Source: Comamonas sp. SCN 65-56 | GTDB lineage: Bacteria > Pseudomonadota > Gammaproteobacteria > Burkholderiales > Burkholderiaceae_C | Assembly: GCF_001724135.1 (NCBI RefSeq) | Contig: NZ_MEDS01000020.1 | Coordinates: 1-55,371, forward strand | DNA: 55,371 nt | Direction: 5' to 3' | In this document: piece by piece, positions 1 through 7,758 of the stretch | Position numbering within the stretch: the stretch's first letter is position 1 | Layout of the letters: each line of letters opens with the position of its first letter | Made by a program: the position numbers and the translations under genes | Notes under the pieces: model-generated | Databases searched by the model: none | Told to the model about the DNA's origin: nothing | What the model saw: only the letters and a program-made list of their open reading frames with translations

Positions 1-53
1 TGCTTGGGCAAACAATGTTCGATAAGGGCGAATTGCTCGGGTGTGATCTCCAT
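1..53 (-). CDS. IS5-family transposase, N-terminus only (cut by window edge)
   Basis: Read on the minus strand, an ATG opens a frame beginning MEITPEQFALIEHCLP that runs off the left edge. This start closely resembles the N-terminus of IS5-family (IS427-like) transposases, which usually begin MEIT-x-EQF-x-x-IE. Only 17 residues are visible, so the family call rests on that short match. The stretch from 54 to 122, between this start and the minE stop codon, contains a CTAG at 106-109 that could be a target-site duplication flanking the element end. I cannot tell whether the gene is complete beyond the window. Confidence 0.5.
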   Translation of the reverse strand, partial: MEITPEQFALIEHCLPK

Positions 54-122
54 GGTCAGCAGTGTCATTCATCCGAACCATTCATTCAATTAGTGTTAAT
101 ACTCCCTAGTTCGAACTTTCCG

Positions 123-392
123 TCACATCCGCGCCGCCGTCTCCGGCAGCTCGATCTTGACCTGCAGCACTTCCAGTTCGTCCTGGCGCTCGAAGTGCAC
201 CTTGAGGTCGTCGGGGTTGATGTGCACGTACTTGGAGATCACCGCCACCAACTCGCGCTGCAGCGCCGGCAGGTAGTCGGGCTGGCCGGGATTGCGTCCG
301 CTTCTCTCGTGCGCAAGGATGATCTGCAGCCGCTCTTTCGCGACCGAGGCGGTCTTCTTCTTTTCACCCAACAGGAAGGAAAGCAGGGACAT
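123..392 (-). CDS. minE: MinE, topological specificity factor of cell division
   Basis: An 89-residue protein of the usual MinE length. It binds MinD at the membrane, stimulates its ATPase and drives the oscillation that keeps the MinCD inhibitor away from mid-cell. The N-terminal part ([15 protein letters not shown]) is the amphipathic membrane and MinD-binding segment. The C-terminal half, with [16 protein letters not shown], is the conserved dimerisation domain. It is the last gene of a minC-minD-minE operon, six bases after minD. Immediately downstream is the edge of an insertion sequence, so the operon ends next to mobile DNA. Confidence 0.97.
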   Translation of the reverse strand: MSLLSFLLGEKKKTASVAKERLQIILAHERSGRNPGQPDYLPALQRELVAVISKYVHINPDDLKVHFERQDELEVLQVKIELPETAARM

Positions 393-398
393 GGCAGC

Positions 399-1214
399 TT
401 ACCTCCCGCCAAACATGCGCTTGAAAAAGCCCGGCTTCACGGCATCGGTGAAGCGCATCGGCTTGTCCTCGCCGAGGAAGCGCGCGATCACGTCCTTGTA
501 GGCTTCCGACACTTCGGTGCCAGTCAGGTGAATCGCAGGCAAGCCCTGGTTGGAGGCCTGCAGCACGTTCTCGGATTCGGGGATCACGCCGATGAGCTTG
601 ATGCGCAGGATGTCCTGGATGTCGGTGAGGCTCAGCATCTGCCCGTCTTCCACGCGATTGGGGTTGTAGCGCGTGATGAGCAGATGCTCCTTGATTGGTT
701 CGCTGCCTTCGATGGCACGTCGGGTCTTGGAAGACAGCATGCCGAGGATGCGGTCCGAATCACGCACGCTGGAGACTTCCGGGTTGGTCACCAGCAGCGC
801 CTCGTCGGCAAAGTGCATCGCCGCAAGCGCGCCGCTTTCAATCCCGGCGGGCGAATCGCAGACGATGTATTCGAAGCCCATTTCGGAGAGGTCCTTCAGC
901 ACCTTCTCCACGCCTTCCATCGTCAGCGCCTCTTTGTCGCGCGTCTGGCTGGCGGCGAGGATGAAGAGGTTCTCGAGTTGCTTGTCCTTGATCAGCGCCT
1001 GGTTGAGATTGGCCTCGCCCTGGATCACGTTGACGAAGTCATACACCACGCGGCGCTCGCAGCCCATGATGAGGTCCAGGTTGCGCAGGCCGACGTCAAA
1101 GTCGATCACGGCCGTCTTGTGTCCGGCGAGCGCCAGGCCGGCGGCGAATGCGGCGCTGGTGGTGGTCTTGCCCACGCCCCCCTTGCCGGAGGTCACGACG
1201 ACGATTTTGGCCAT
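399..1214 (-). CDS. minD: MinD, septum site-determining ATPase
   Basis: A 271-residue ParA/MinD-family ATPase. The deviant Walker A motif GKGGVGKTTT lies at residues 10-19 after a short beta strand. The C-terminus (FFKRMFGGR) is the amphipathic membrane-targeting helix typical of MinD. ATP-bound MinD dimerises on the inner membrane and recruits MinC to block FtsZ assembly at the poles; MinE releases it. It lies between minC and minE on the same strand with short spacers, which supports co-transcription. Length and motifs are normal and nothing appears damaged. Confidence 0.98.
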   Translation of the reverse strand: MAKIVVVTSGKGGVGKTTTSAAFAAGLALAGHKTAVIDFDVGLRNLDLIMGCERRVVYDFVNVIQGEANLNQALIKDKQLENLFILAASQTRDKEALTMEGVEKVLKDLSEMGFEYIVCDSPAGIESGALAAMHFADEALLVTNPEVSSVRDSDRILGMLSSKTRRAIEGSEPIKEHLLITRYNPNRVEDGQMLSLTDIQDILRIKLIGVIPESENVLQASNQGLPAIHLTGTEVSEAYKDVIARFLGEDKPMRFTDAVKPGFFKRMFGGR

Positions 1215-1236
1215 GGGTATGGTTTCCTTGGATGGT

Positions 1237-1971
1237 TCAGAGGGGTTCGAAGATCAGCTTTTCGCCGTCAAGGCGCACCTGCGCTGCCTTGCCGCGCACG
1301 TCTTCGGGCAATTCGTTCTCGGTCGTGCGGTACATACCGGCAATCGACACCAGCTGCGGCTCCAGGCAGGTGGTGTAGATGCGTGCATTGACGTCGCCAC
1401 GCGCGCCCGCCATGGCGCGACCGCGCAGCGGGGCATACACGTGGATGCTGCCGTCGGCGATGACCTCGGCGCCAAAGCTCACGATGGCCAGCACCACCAG
1501 GTCGCCACGGGCATAGATGCGCTGACCCGAGCGCACGGGCTTGTCGATCACCATGGCGGGCGCGGCAGCGACGGGCACCTCGCGCACGACTTCCACTTCA
1601 TGCACCACTTCCTGCGCAGCCGGCGTGGCGCGGCGCAGGACTTCAGGGGGCGCCTGCACCAGCCCGCACTCCAGCGCCGCCTGCATCTGCGCCGGATTGC
1701 CGCCACGCACGGCCACCGGCCGGGTGCGGTGTTCGCGCAGCAGGGCGAGGAGAGAGGCGAAGTCGATCGGCTGCTCATCCTGCGCCACGGCAGCGAGGTC
1801 TATCAGCACCAGGTCGTCGTCGAAAAACGATTGGTCGTCCTTGCGCTGGCGTTCCAGCTCGGCGGCCAGCTGGGCGCCGTCCGTGCTCTTGAGCACCACC
1901 GCGACGACGGAGAGCTGGGCACTCTTGAGCTCAAAGCTGGTGCGGGTAGGGCCCGCGGATTCGACGGCCAT
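1237..1971 (-). CDS. minC: MinC, septum formation inhibitor
   Basis: A 244-residue protein when started at the ATG giving MAVESAGPTRTSFELK. The open frame continues upstream, but that extension reads across the divergent transporter gene and looks like a shadow. Residues 1-100 or so form the FtsZ-inhibiting N-domain. The C-terminal beta-helix carries the conserved GDVNA and IAGMYR-type motifs that bind MinD and FtsZ tails. It is the first gene of minCDE, 22 bases before minD. The intergenic space to the divergent DMT transporter is only about 110 bases and must hold both promoters. Confidence 0.95.
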   Translation of the reverse strand: MAVESAGPTRTSFELKSAQLSVVAVVLKSTDGAQLAAELERQRKDDQSFFDDDLVLIDLAAVAQDEQPIDFASLLALLREHRTRPVAVRGGNPAQMQAALECGLVQAPPEVLRRATPAAQEVVHEVEVVREVPVAAAPAMVIDKPVRSGQRIYARGDLVVLAIVSFGAEVIADGSIHVYAPLRGRAMAGARGDVNARIYTTCLEPQLVSIAGMYRTTENELPEDVRGKAAQVRLDGEKLIFEPL

Positions 1972-2082
1972 GTAGCAGGGGGAACTGGGTGCAAAAAGCA
2001 AACCCGTGAAGTGTACTGTGCAGCCGTACGGCTGCTGCCTTGGAGACCGGCAACGGGCGGCATGCACACGCATAATCACCCG

Positions 2083-3015
2083 ATGCCTGTTGCACGCAAA
2101 GAAAATCTGGACACCCTTGCCACCACGCTGCTGCTCGGTTGCTGTCTCTACTGGGGATTTCAGCAGGTGCTCTCCAAGGCAACGATCACCGAGGTGGCGC
2201 CGCTGTACCAGGCGTTCTGGCGCTTCGGGTTGGGAACGGTTGTGCTGCTGCTGTGGTGCCGCGTGCGCGGCATCTCGCTTTCGGGGGCACAAGAGCCTGC
2301 GGGCGCGGCGCGCGCCGGGTTGCTGGCCGGCCTGCTGTTCGCCACGGAGTTCGCCGCGCTGTTCCTCGCGTTCAAGTACACCACCGCCTCGCGCGCCACG
2401 ATCTTTTTGTATTGCTCGCCGTTCTGGGTGGCGCTGGTGCTGCCGCATTTCGTCAAGAGCGAGCGGCTCAACCGCGTGCAATGGCTGGGGCTGGTCTGCG
2501 CCTTCTTCGGTGTGCTGCTGGCGCTGAGCGATGGCTGGCGCACCGATGACGCGGCGCATGCCAACGCCTGGTGGGGCGATGGGCTGGCCTTGCTTGCGGG
2601 TCTGGGCTGGGGGTTGACTACCTGCGTGCTGCGCGCCTCTCCGCTGCAGCATGTGCGGCCCGAGAAGCAACTGCTGTGGCAGATGGGCGTGACCACGCTG
2701 ATGCTGCCCGTGTTGTCGCTGCTGCTGGGCGAGCGCTGGCAGCTGGATTTCAGCGCCTTTGCCTGGAGCTCGCTCCTGATCCAGGGCTTGATCGGCGCGT
2801 TTGCGAGCTATCTGGTGTGGATGTGGCTGCTCACGCGCTATCCGGCCACGCGCATGTCGGTATTCGTGTTTCTCACGCCGGTGTTCACGCTGGTCGTCGG
2901 CGCTCTCTGGCTGCGCGAGCCGGTGACAGCCACCTTGCTGGCGGCGCTGGCACTGGTGGCGGGCGGCATCGTGCTGGTGAACCGCAAGAGTGGCCCTGTC
3001 AAAGCAGCCGCATGA
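2083..3015 (+). CDS. EamA/DMT-superfamily transporter
   Basis: A 310-residue inner-membrane protein with about ten hydrophobic segments arranged as two EamA repeats, which is the drug/metabolite transporter layout. I chose the ATG giving MPVARKENL because it leaves the usual N-terminus; another ATG lies 21 bases upstream. CATAAT at about 2070-2075 could be a promoter -10 box close to the start. The substrate is unknown; members of this family export amino acids, nucleosides or other metabolites. The stop overlaps the start of the next transporter gene (ATGA), so the two are probably translated together. Confidence 0.85.
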   Translation: MPVARKENLDTLATTLLLGCCLYWGFQQVLSKATITEVAPLYQAFWRFGLGTVVLLLWCRVRGISLSGAQEPAGAARAGLLAGLLFATEFAALFLAFKYTTASRATIFLYCSPFWVALVLPHFVKSERLNRVQWLGLVCAFFGVLLALSDGWRTDDAAHANAWWGDGLALLAGLGWGLTTCVLRASPLQHVRPEKQLLWQMGVTTLMLPVLSLLLGERWQLDFSAFAWSSLLIQGLIGAFASYLVWMWLLTRYPATRMSVFVFLTPVFTLVVGALWLREPVTATLLAALALVAGGIVLVNRKSGPVKAAA

Positions 3016-4178
3016 ACCGCCACCTGCTGCTGCTCACGCTGTGCCAGGGCCTGTTCCTGGTCAACAACGTCACCTTCATCGCGATCAACGGGCTGGTGGG
3101 CTTGCAGCTGGCGCCCCACGGCTGGATGGCGACGCTGCCCATCATGGGCTACGTGGTGGGCGGGGCGCTGGCCACGCCTCTCGTGGCGCGCACGCAAATG
3201 CGCTGGGGGCGGGGCGGCTCGTTTCAGATCGGCCTGGTGGTGGCGCTGGGCTCGGCGCTGCTGGCAGCGTATGCAGCGCAGACACGGCACTTCTGGCTGC
3301 TCAATCTGGCGACCGTGATCGCTGGCTACTACAACGCCAACGGCCAGCTCTACCGCTTTGCCGCCGCCGAGCTGACGCGCCCCGACTGGCACGAAAAAGC
3401 CGTCTCGCTGGTGCTCGCGGGCGGGCTGCTGGGCGCGGTGGTCGGGCCCAACATGGCGGCCTGGACGCGCACGCTGCTGCCTACGCCCTTCGTCGCCGCC
3501 TATCTGACGCTGGCGTTGGTGGCCGTGGTGGCGATGGGCGTGATGGCGCTGATCGAATTTCCGCCTGCGCCGGTGGTGCAACGCCACGCGCCGCAGGGTC
3601 GGCTGCTCGCCGAGATCATGCGCCAGCCGGTGTTCATCGTCGCCACGCTGGGCGCGGCCATAGGCTATGGCGTGATGAACCTCCTTATGGCTGCGACGCC
3701 GCTGGCCATGCAGGTCTGCGGTTTTGAGTTTGCCGCCACAGCCTCGGTGCTGCAGTGGCATGTGATCGGCATGTACGCGCCGGGTTTTTTCACCGGCCAC
3801 CTGATCCGGCGCTTTGGCACGCTGAATGTCATGGGCGCGGGCGTGCTGTTGAATGCGCTGTGCGTGGCGATTGCACTGTCCGGCGTCGAGCTGCAGCACT
3901 TCATGAGCGCGCTGATCCTGCTGGGCGTGGGCTGGAATTTTCTCTTCACCGCCTCGACCACGCTGGCGCTCTCGGCCTATCGCCCCGAGGAAAAAGATCG
4001 TGCGCAGGCGGCGATCAATTTCTGTGTATTTGCCACGATGGCAGTGACCTCATTCAGCTCGGGTGCGCTGGTGACGACCCAGGGCTGGGGCTGGCTCAAC
4101 GTCGGCTCGATACCGGCGCTGGTGCTGATGGCAGTGGCGCTGGCGTGGCTGAAATGGGGACGCGCGGACAGGGCCTGA
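3012..4178 (+). CDS. MFS transporter
   Basis: A 388-residue membrane protein with roughly twelve hydrophobic segments, matching major facilitator superfamily length. The loop between helices 2 and 3 is basic (RTQMRWGRGG), as in MFS carriers. It starts inside the stop codon of the upstream EamA transporter (ATGA overlap), so the two form one transcription unit. The similarity is to the YnfM/YcaD-like uncharacterised MFS group rather than a named drug pump. The substrate cannot be read from the sequence. A central basic loop separates the two six-helix halves. Confidence 0.85.
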   Translation: MNRHLLLLTLCQGLFLVNNVTFIAINGLVGLQLAPHGWMATLPIMGYVVGGALATPLVARTQMRWGRGGSFQIGLVVALGSALLAAYAAQTRHFWLLNLATVIAGYYNANGQLYRFAAAELTRPDWHEKAVSLVLAGGLLGAVVGPNMAAWTRTLLPTPFVAAYLTLALVAVVAMGVMALIEFPPAPVVQRHAPQGRLLAEIMRQPVFIVATLGAAIGYGVMNLLMAATPLAMQVCGFEFAATASVLQWHVIGMYAPGFFTGHLIRRFGTLNVMGAGVLLNALCVAIALSGVELQHFMSALILLGVGWNFLFTASTTLALSAYRPEEKDRAQAAINFCVFATMAVTSFSSGALVTTQGWGWLNVGSIPALVLMAVALAWLKWGRADRA

Positions 4179-4263
4179 ACGCACGCAGCCAACGGCGCAG
4201 TGGGGCAGCCTGAAGTCCGAACCGTTGGCCAGACAGATCGGAAACTCTCGCGGAGCCTGCACC

Positions 4264-5901
4264 ATGATGCGAATCCTGATCTCCCTGCTGCTGTGGATGC
4301 AGCTGCCAATGCCCGCCCAGGCGGAGCTTGTCCTCGTGCCCCGCTCGGCCTTGGGCGCATACATGATTGGCCAGCAGATGGGCGACGGCGTGTCGCAGCT
4401 GGCGGGTGGGGTCATGGATCTGCAGCGCTATTCGGGCGATTCGCTGGCCGGGTACGCCCAACTTGATGCCTGGCGCAAGGAGCTCGAATCCTGTGGCAAC
4501 TGCGCCGAGCGAGCCAGCCTGCTGGCCAGGATGCGGCAGTTGCAGGCGCATCTGATCGGTGAGAACGGTCCGTTGTGCACGACCATCGACGTGATGAAAG
4601 AGTCGCCCATCACCAAGGACGCCTCTGCCCTGACCGCGATCGGCAATGTGGGCGGCGTGTCGCAGGTGTGCGAGCGCTACAAGCGGGAGCTCGAGATCAA
4701 CGAGATGCAGGAGGCAACGAAAAAGGCGCGGCAGGATTTCGACCGCAAGATCAAGGCGGGAGATCTGTCCGCCTACGCCGCAATGGGTGACTGGATCGGC
4801 GTCGCGTTCGAGAAGAGCCGCGTCATGTCCGATGAAGACCGGCGGTATTTTTCCTGCTGGTATTTTTTCGAGGGGGCGCGCAAGGGCGATGTCGGATCGC
4901 TGGTTTCCTTGTCCGGGAAATGTACGTTGGATCGGCAAGAGCACCAGGAAGTGGCGCGCATGCTCGTCGCCTGCGTGCAGAAGGCGGCGACGGACGATCG
5001 CTGCGCGGACACGCTCGATACATTCGCCCGCGCGTATGCGAGTGCCCGGCCGGCCCGGCTGCGCTATCCCGTCGACGCCGATGACAAGGAGGCGCTCAGA
5101 CTGAGGGAGGAGGTGCTGCGCCATTGGGAGCGGCGCGCCGCCGCCCATCCGCAGGATGCCCGCGTGCAGGCAAGTCTGGCAAGCGCACGCCAGCAGGTGC
5201 AGGCGCTCAAGAGCGATCGTGCGCCGGCGCCCGCTGCCGGAACACCTGAGCGGGCAGAGATCCATGCGTTCATGCGGCAATGGTGCACGGGCATTGCCGA
5301 GCGGGCCGGGCGCAGCGACATGCTGGTCTACGACTGCAGCTGCTTCGTGCGCGAGACCGACAGACACATCACCGAAGGGCGCATCGTCTGGGCCCGGACT
5401 CAGCGCGAGGGCATCTTCGACATGGACCTCGTCGACGCCTGCGTCGATCGCGCGGCGACCGCGAGCGCTTGGGTGGGCCAACTCGCGAACTCGTCGCCGG
5501 CCGCTGCCGCAGGGCAGGATTACCTCGCGTGCGCGCACCGTGCGATCGCGCAGGACATCCCGCTCGACCGCCTCAAGCAGCGCTACGCGGCCGGCTGGAA
5601 AGGCTTTGTCGACCCGCTGTGCAACGCTGCGACACCGGCCGCGACACGGGCGGGGCCCGCCGCGAGCCGGTCGCTGCAGTCACCACCAGGCCAGAGCGCG
5701 ACGGGCCGCATGCGCCAACCATTGCCCGAGGTTGCCGCGGCGCAGCCACGGACGCCGCGGATCGATCCCGCGCAGCGCAGGTGCGAGATCCTGCTGCACT
5801 CGGTGCAGCGCATGGAGGAGGCGAGCGCGGCCCAATCCGCGCGCCGTGCCGGGCGTCTGGAGAGCGCCCGGGCCCAGTATCAGCGTAGCTGCGGGGGGTA
5901 G
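4264..5901 (+). CDS. Secreted cysteine-rich protein of unknown function
   Basis: A 545-residue protein that I do not recognise. The first 20 residues (MMRILISLLLWMQLPMPAQA) are a convincing Sec signal peptide ending in AQA, so the mature protein is probably periplasmic or exported. It has about 16 cysteines, several in close pairs (CGNC near residue 80; YDCSC in the second half), which suggests disulfide bonds. Two stretches are charged and helical, and the C-terminal third is rich in Ala, Pro and Arg. It stands alone, with about 85 bases to the MFS gene before it and a convergent gene after it. No catalytic motif is evident. GC content matches the neighbours, so recent transfer is not suggested. 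Confidence 0.7.
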   Translation: MMRILISLLLWMQLPMPAQAELVLVPRSALGAYMIGQQMGDGVSQLAGGVMDLQRYSGDSLAGYAQLDAWRKELESCGNCAERASLLARMRQLQAHLIGENGPLCTTIDVMKESPITKDASALTAIGNVGGVSQVCERYKRELEINEMQEATKKARQDFDRKIKAGDLSAYAAMGDWIGVAFEKSRVMSDEDRRYFSCWYFFEGARKGDVGSLVSLSGKCTLDRQEHQEVARMLVACVQKAATDDRCADTLDTFARAYASARPARLRYPVDADDKEALRLREEVLRHWERRAAAHPQDARVQASLASARQQVQALKSDRAPAPAAGTPERAEIHAFMRQWCTGIAERAGRSDMLVYDCSCFVRETDRHITEGRIVWARTQREGIFDMDLVDACVDRAATASAWVGQLANSSPAAAAGQDYLACAHRAIAQDIPLDRLKQRYAAGWKGFVDPLCNAATPAATRAGPAASRSLQSPPGQSATGRMRQPLPEVAAAQPRTPRIDPAQRRCEILLHSVQRMEEASAAQSARRAGRLESARAQYQRSCGG

Positions 5902-5996
5902 GGAGCCGCCCGCCCCGGGCTTTGGCGTTGCGTTTGCTGCAGCATGCTGATGCGGGCGCGTGCGGCAGGCGGAAGGTTCTTGCAAGCTATTGTTCA

Positions 5997-6049
5997 AGTA
6001 GCTGTCAACGCACACTGGTCAAGCGTCGGAGCCAATTTTCGCTATCAAT
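5997..6049 (+). repeat. Comamonadaceae-type hairpin repeat, copy E (diverged)
   Basis: Reads agtagctgtcaacgcacactggtcaagcgtcggagccaattttc, which lines up with the consensus GATAGCTG-n5-CGCTTG-n6-CAAGCGCTGGAGCC-GATTTGATT shared by several other places in this window. The central stem has decayed. It covers the last codons of the biotin carboxylase gene and its stop codon, so the repeat contributes the gene's C-terminus. Confidence 0.55.
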
Positions 6050-7755
6050 TCCCCGGCCTGCACTACGCCCCCCACCTGGGCGATGCAGCGCAGCCGCCCG
6101 GCGCAAGGGGCGAGCACAGCCGTCTCCATCTTCATCGCTTCCATGGTGGCGATCTGCTCGCCCTGCTGAACCTGATCGCCCTCGGCGCGGTGCCAGCGCA
6201 CCAGGTTGCCGGTGAGGGGGGCGAGCACGTCGCCAGGCGCGTGTGTTGGCACGGCGACGGCCATGGGTGCGACGGGCGGCATGGCGGCACCCGCGAGCGC
6301 CAGCCCCACCGGCAGGCCCAGGCGCATACGCTTGCCGTCCAGCTCGATCCAGGTGCGCGTGAGTGGCGCGTAGTCCTCCGGCTCCGGGCGCGCGGCGGGC
6401 TCGAATGGCGCGGCCATTTCGGTTTCTATCCAGCGCGTGTGCACCGCAAAGCCGTGCTCGGCGGTGAAGGCCGGGTCTTCGACAACCGCGCGGTGAAACG
6501 GCAGCACGCTGGCGATGCCCTCGATCTGGAACTCGGCCAGCGCCCGGCGCGCGCGCACGAGCGCCTGCTCACGCGTCGCGCCGGTCACGATGAGCTTGGC
6601 GATCAGTGAATCGAAGCTGCCGGGCACGGTGCAGCCCTCATGTACACCGCTATCGAGGCGCACCCCCGGGCCACTGGGCGCATCAAAGCGCGTGATGCGC
6701 CCGGGCGTCGGCAGGTAGCCGCGGCCGGGGTCTTCGGCGTTGATGCGAAATTCGATCGCGTGGCCGCGCGCGGGCGGGGTGTCGGTGAACGAGAGCGGCA
6801 GGCCGTCGGCCACGCGCAGTTGCTCCAGCACCAAATCGATGCCAGTGGTTTCTTCCGTCACCGGGTGCTCGACCTGCAGACGGGTGTTGACTTCGAGGAA
6901 GGAGAGTTGCCCGTTCTGGCCGAGCAGGAATTCCACCGTGCCTGCGCTCTCGTAGCCCGCAGCCTGGCAGATGTCGCGCGCAGCGCGGCAGACGGCGGCG
7001 TGCTGCGCGTCGGTGAGGAAGGGCGCGGGGGCTTCTTCGACCAGCTTCTGGTTGCGCCGCTGCAGCGAGCAGTCGCGCGTGCCGACGACGACGACGTGGC
7101 CATGGCGGTCGGCGAGGATCTGCGCCTCGATGTGGCGCGGCTGATGCAGGAACTGCTCGACGAAACACTCGCCACGGCCAAACGCGGCGGTGGCCTCGCG
7201 CACGGCGGAGTCGTAGAGTTCGGCCACTTCTTCGATGCGCCACGCGACTTTCAGCCCGCGCCCGCCGCCGCCAAAAGCCGCCTTGATCGCGATCGGCAGG
7301 CCGTGTTGCCGGGCAAAGGCCAGCACCTCGGCGGCGTCCTTGACCGGGCCAGCGGTGCCCGCGACCAGCGGCGCACCCACTTTGAGCGCGATGGCGCGCG
7401 CTGCCACCTTGTCGCCGAGCTGGGCCATGGTGACCGGGCGCGGGCCTATCCACGCCAGGCCCGCATCCAGCACCGCCTGGGCGAAGTCGGCGCGCTCGGA
7501 GAGGAAGCCGTAGCCGGGGTGCAGCGCATCTGCGCCGCTGCGCCGGGCGATGGCGAGCAGCTTGGCAATGTCGAGATACGTATCCGCCGCGCGCGTGCCT
7601 TCGAGTGCCCAGGCTTGATCCGCCGCCTGCACGTGCAGCGCGTCGGCATCGGGGTCGGCATAAACGGCGACTGAGCGTACGCCGTAGTCGCGGCAGGCGC
7701 GGGCGATGCGGATGGCTACTTCCCCGCGGTTGGCAATCAAAACCTTGGTGATCAT
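6019..7755 (-). CDS. Biotin carboxylase fused to biotin carboxyl carrier domain
   Basis: A 578-residue acyl-CoA carboxylase alpha-type subunit. Domains in order are biotin carboxylase N-terminal (about 1-110), ATP-grasp with the Gly-rich loop [11 protein letters not shown] (near 165), the catalytic [14 protein letters not shown] segment (near 290), biotin carboxylase C-terminal (about 335-440), then a carrier domain with EAMKME in which Lys542 is the biotinylation site. It hydrolyses ATP to carboxylate biotin. No carboxyltransferase partner lies nearby; instead it follows pxpA and the pxpB-pxpC fusion with a 3-base gap. This suggests carboxylation as part of lactam or 5-oxoproline metabolism, but that is an inference from context. 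The last codons overlap a hairpin repeat. Confidence 0.9.
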   Translation of the reverse strand: MITKVLIANRGEVAIRIARACRDYGVRSVAVYADPDADALHVQAADQAWALEGTRAADTYLDIAKLLAIARRSGADALHPGYGFLSERADFAQAVLDAGLAWIGPRPVTMAQLGDKVAARAIALKVGAPLVAGTAGPVKDAAEVLAFARQHGLPIAIKAAFGGGGRGLKVAWRIEEVAELYDSAVREATAAFGRGECFVEQFLHQPRHIEAQILADRHGHVVVVGTRDCSLQRRNQKLVEEAPAPFLTDAQHAAVCRAARDICQAAGYESAGTVEFLLGQNGQLSFLEVNTRLQVEHPVTEETTGIDLVLEQLRVADGLPLSFTDTPPARGHAIEFRINAEDPGRGYLPTPGRITRFDAPSGPGVRLDSGVHEGCTVPGSFDSLIAKLIVTGATREQALVRARRALAEFQIEGIASVLPFHRAVVEDPAFTAEHGFAVHTRWIETEMAAPFEPAARPEPEDYAPLTRTWIELDGKRMRLGLPVGLALAGAAMPPVAPMAVAVPTHAPGDVLAPLTGNLVRWHRAEGDQVQQGEQIATMEAMKMETAVLAPCAGRLRCIAQVGGVVQAGELIAKIGSDA

Positions 7756-7758
7756 GGG

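Noticed and set aside
673-2061. Long plus-strand open frame in front of the EamA transporter
   Set aside because: It lies opposite minD and minC and its translation is low-complexity; only the part after 2083 is a real transporter.
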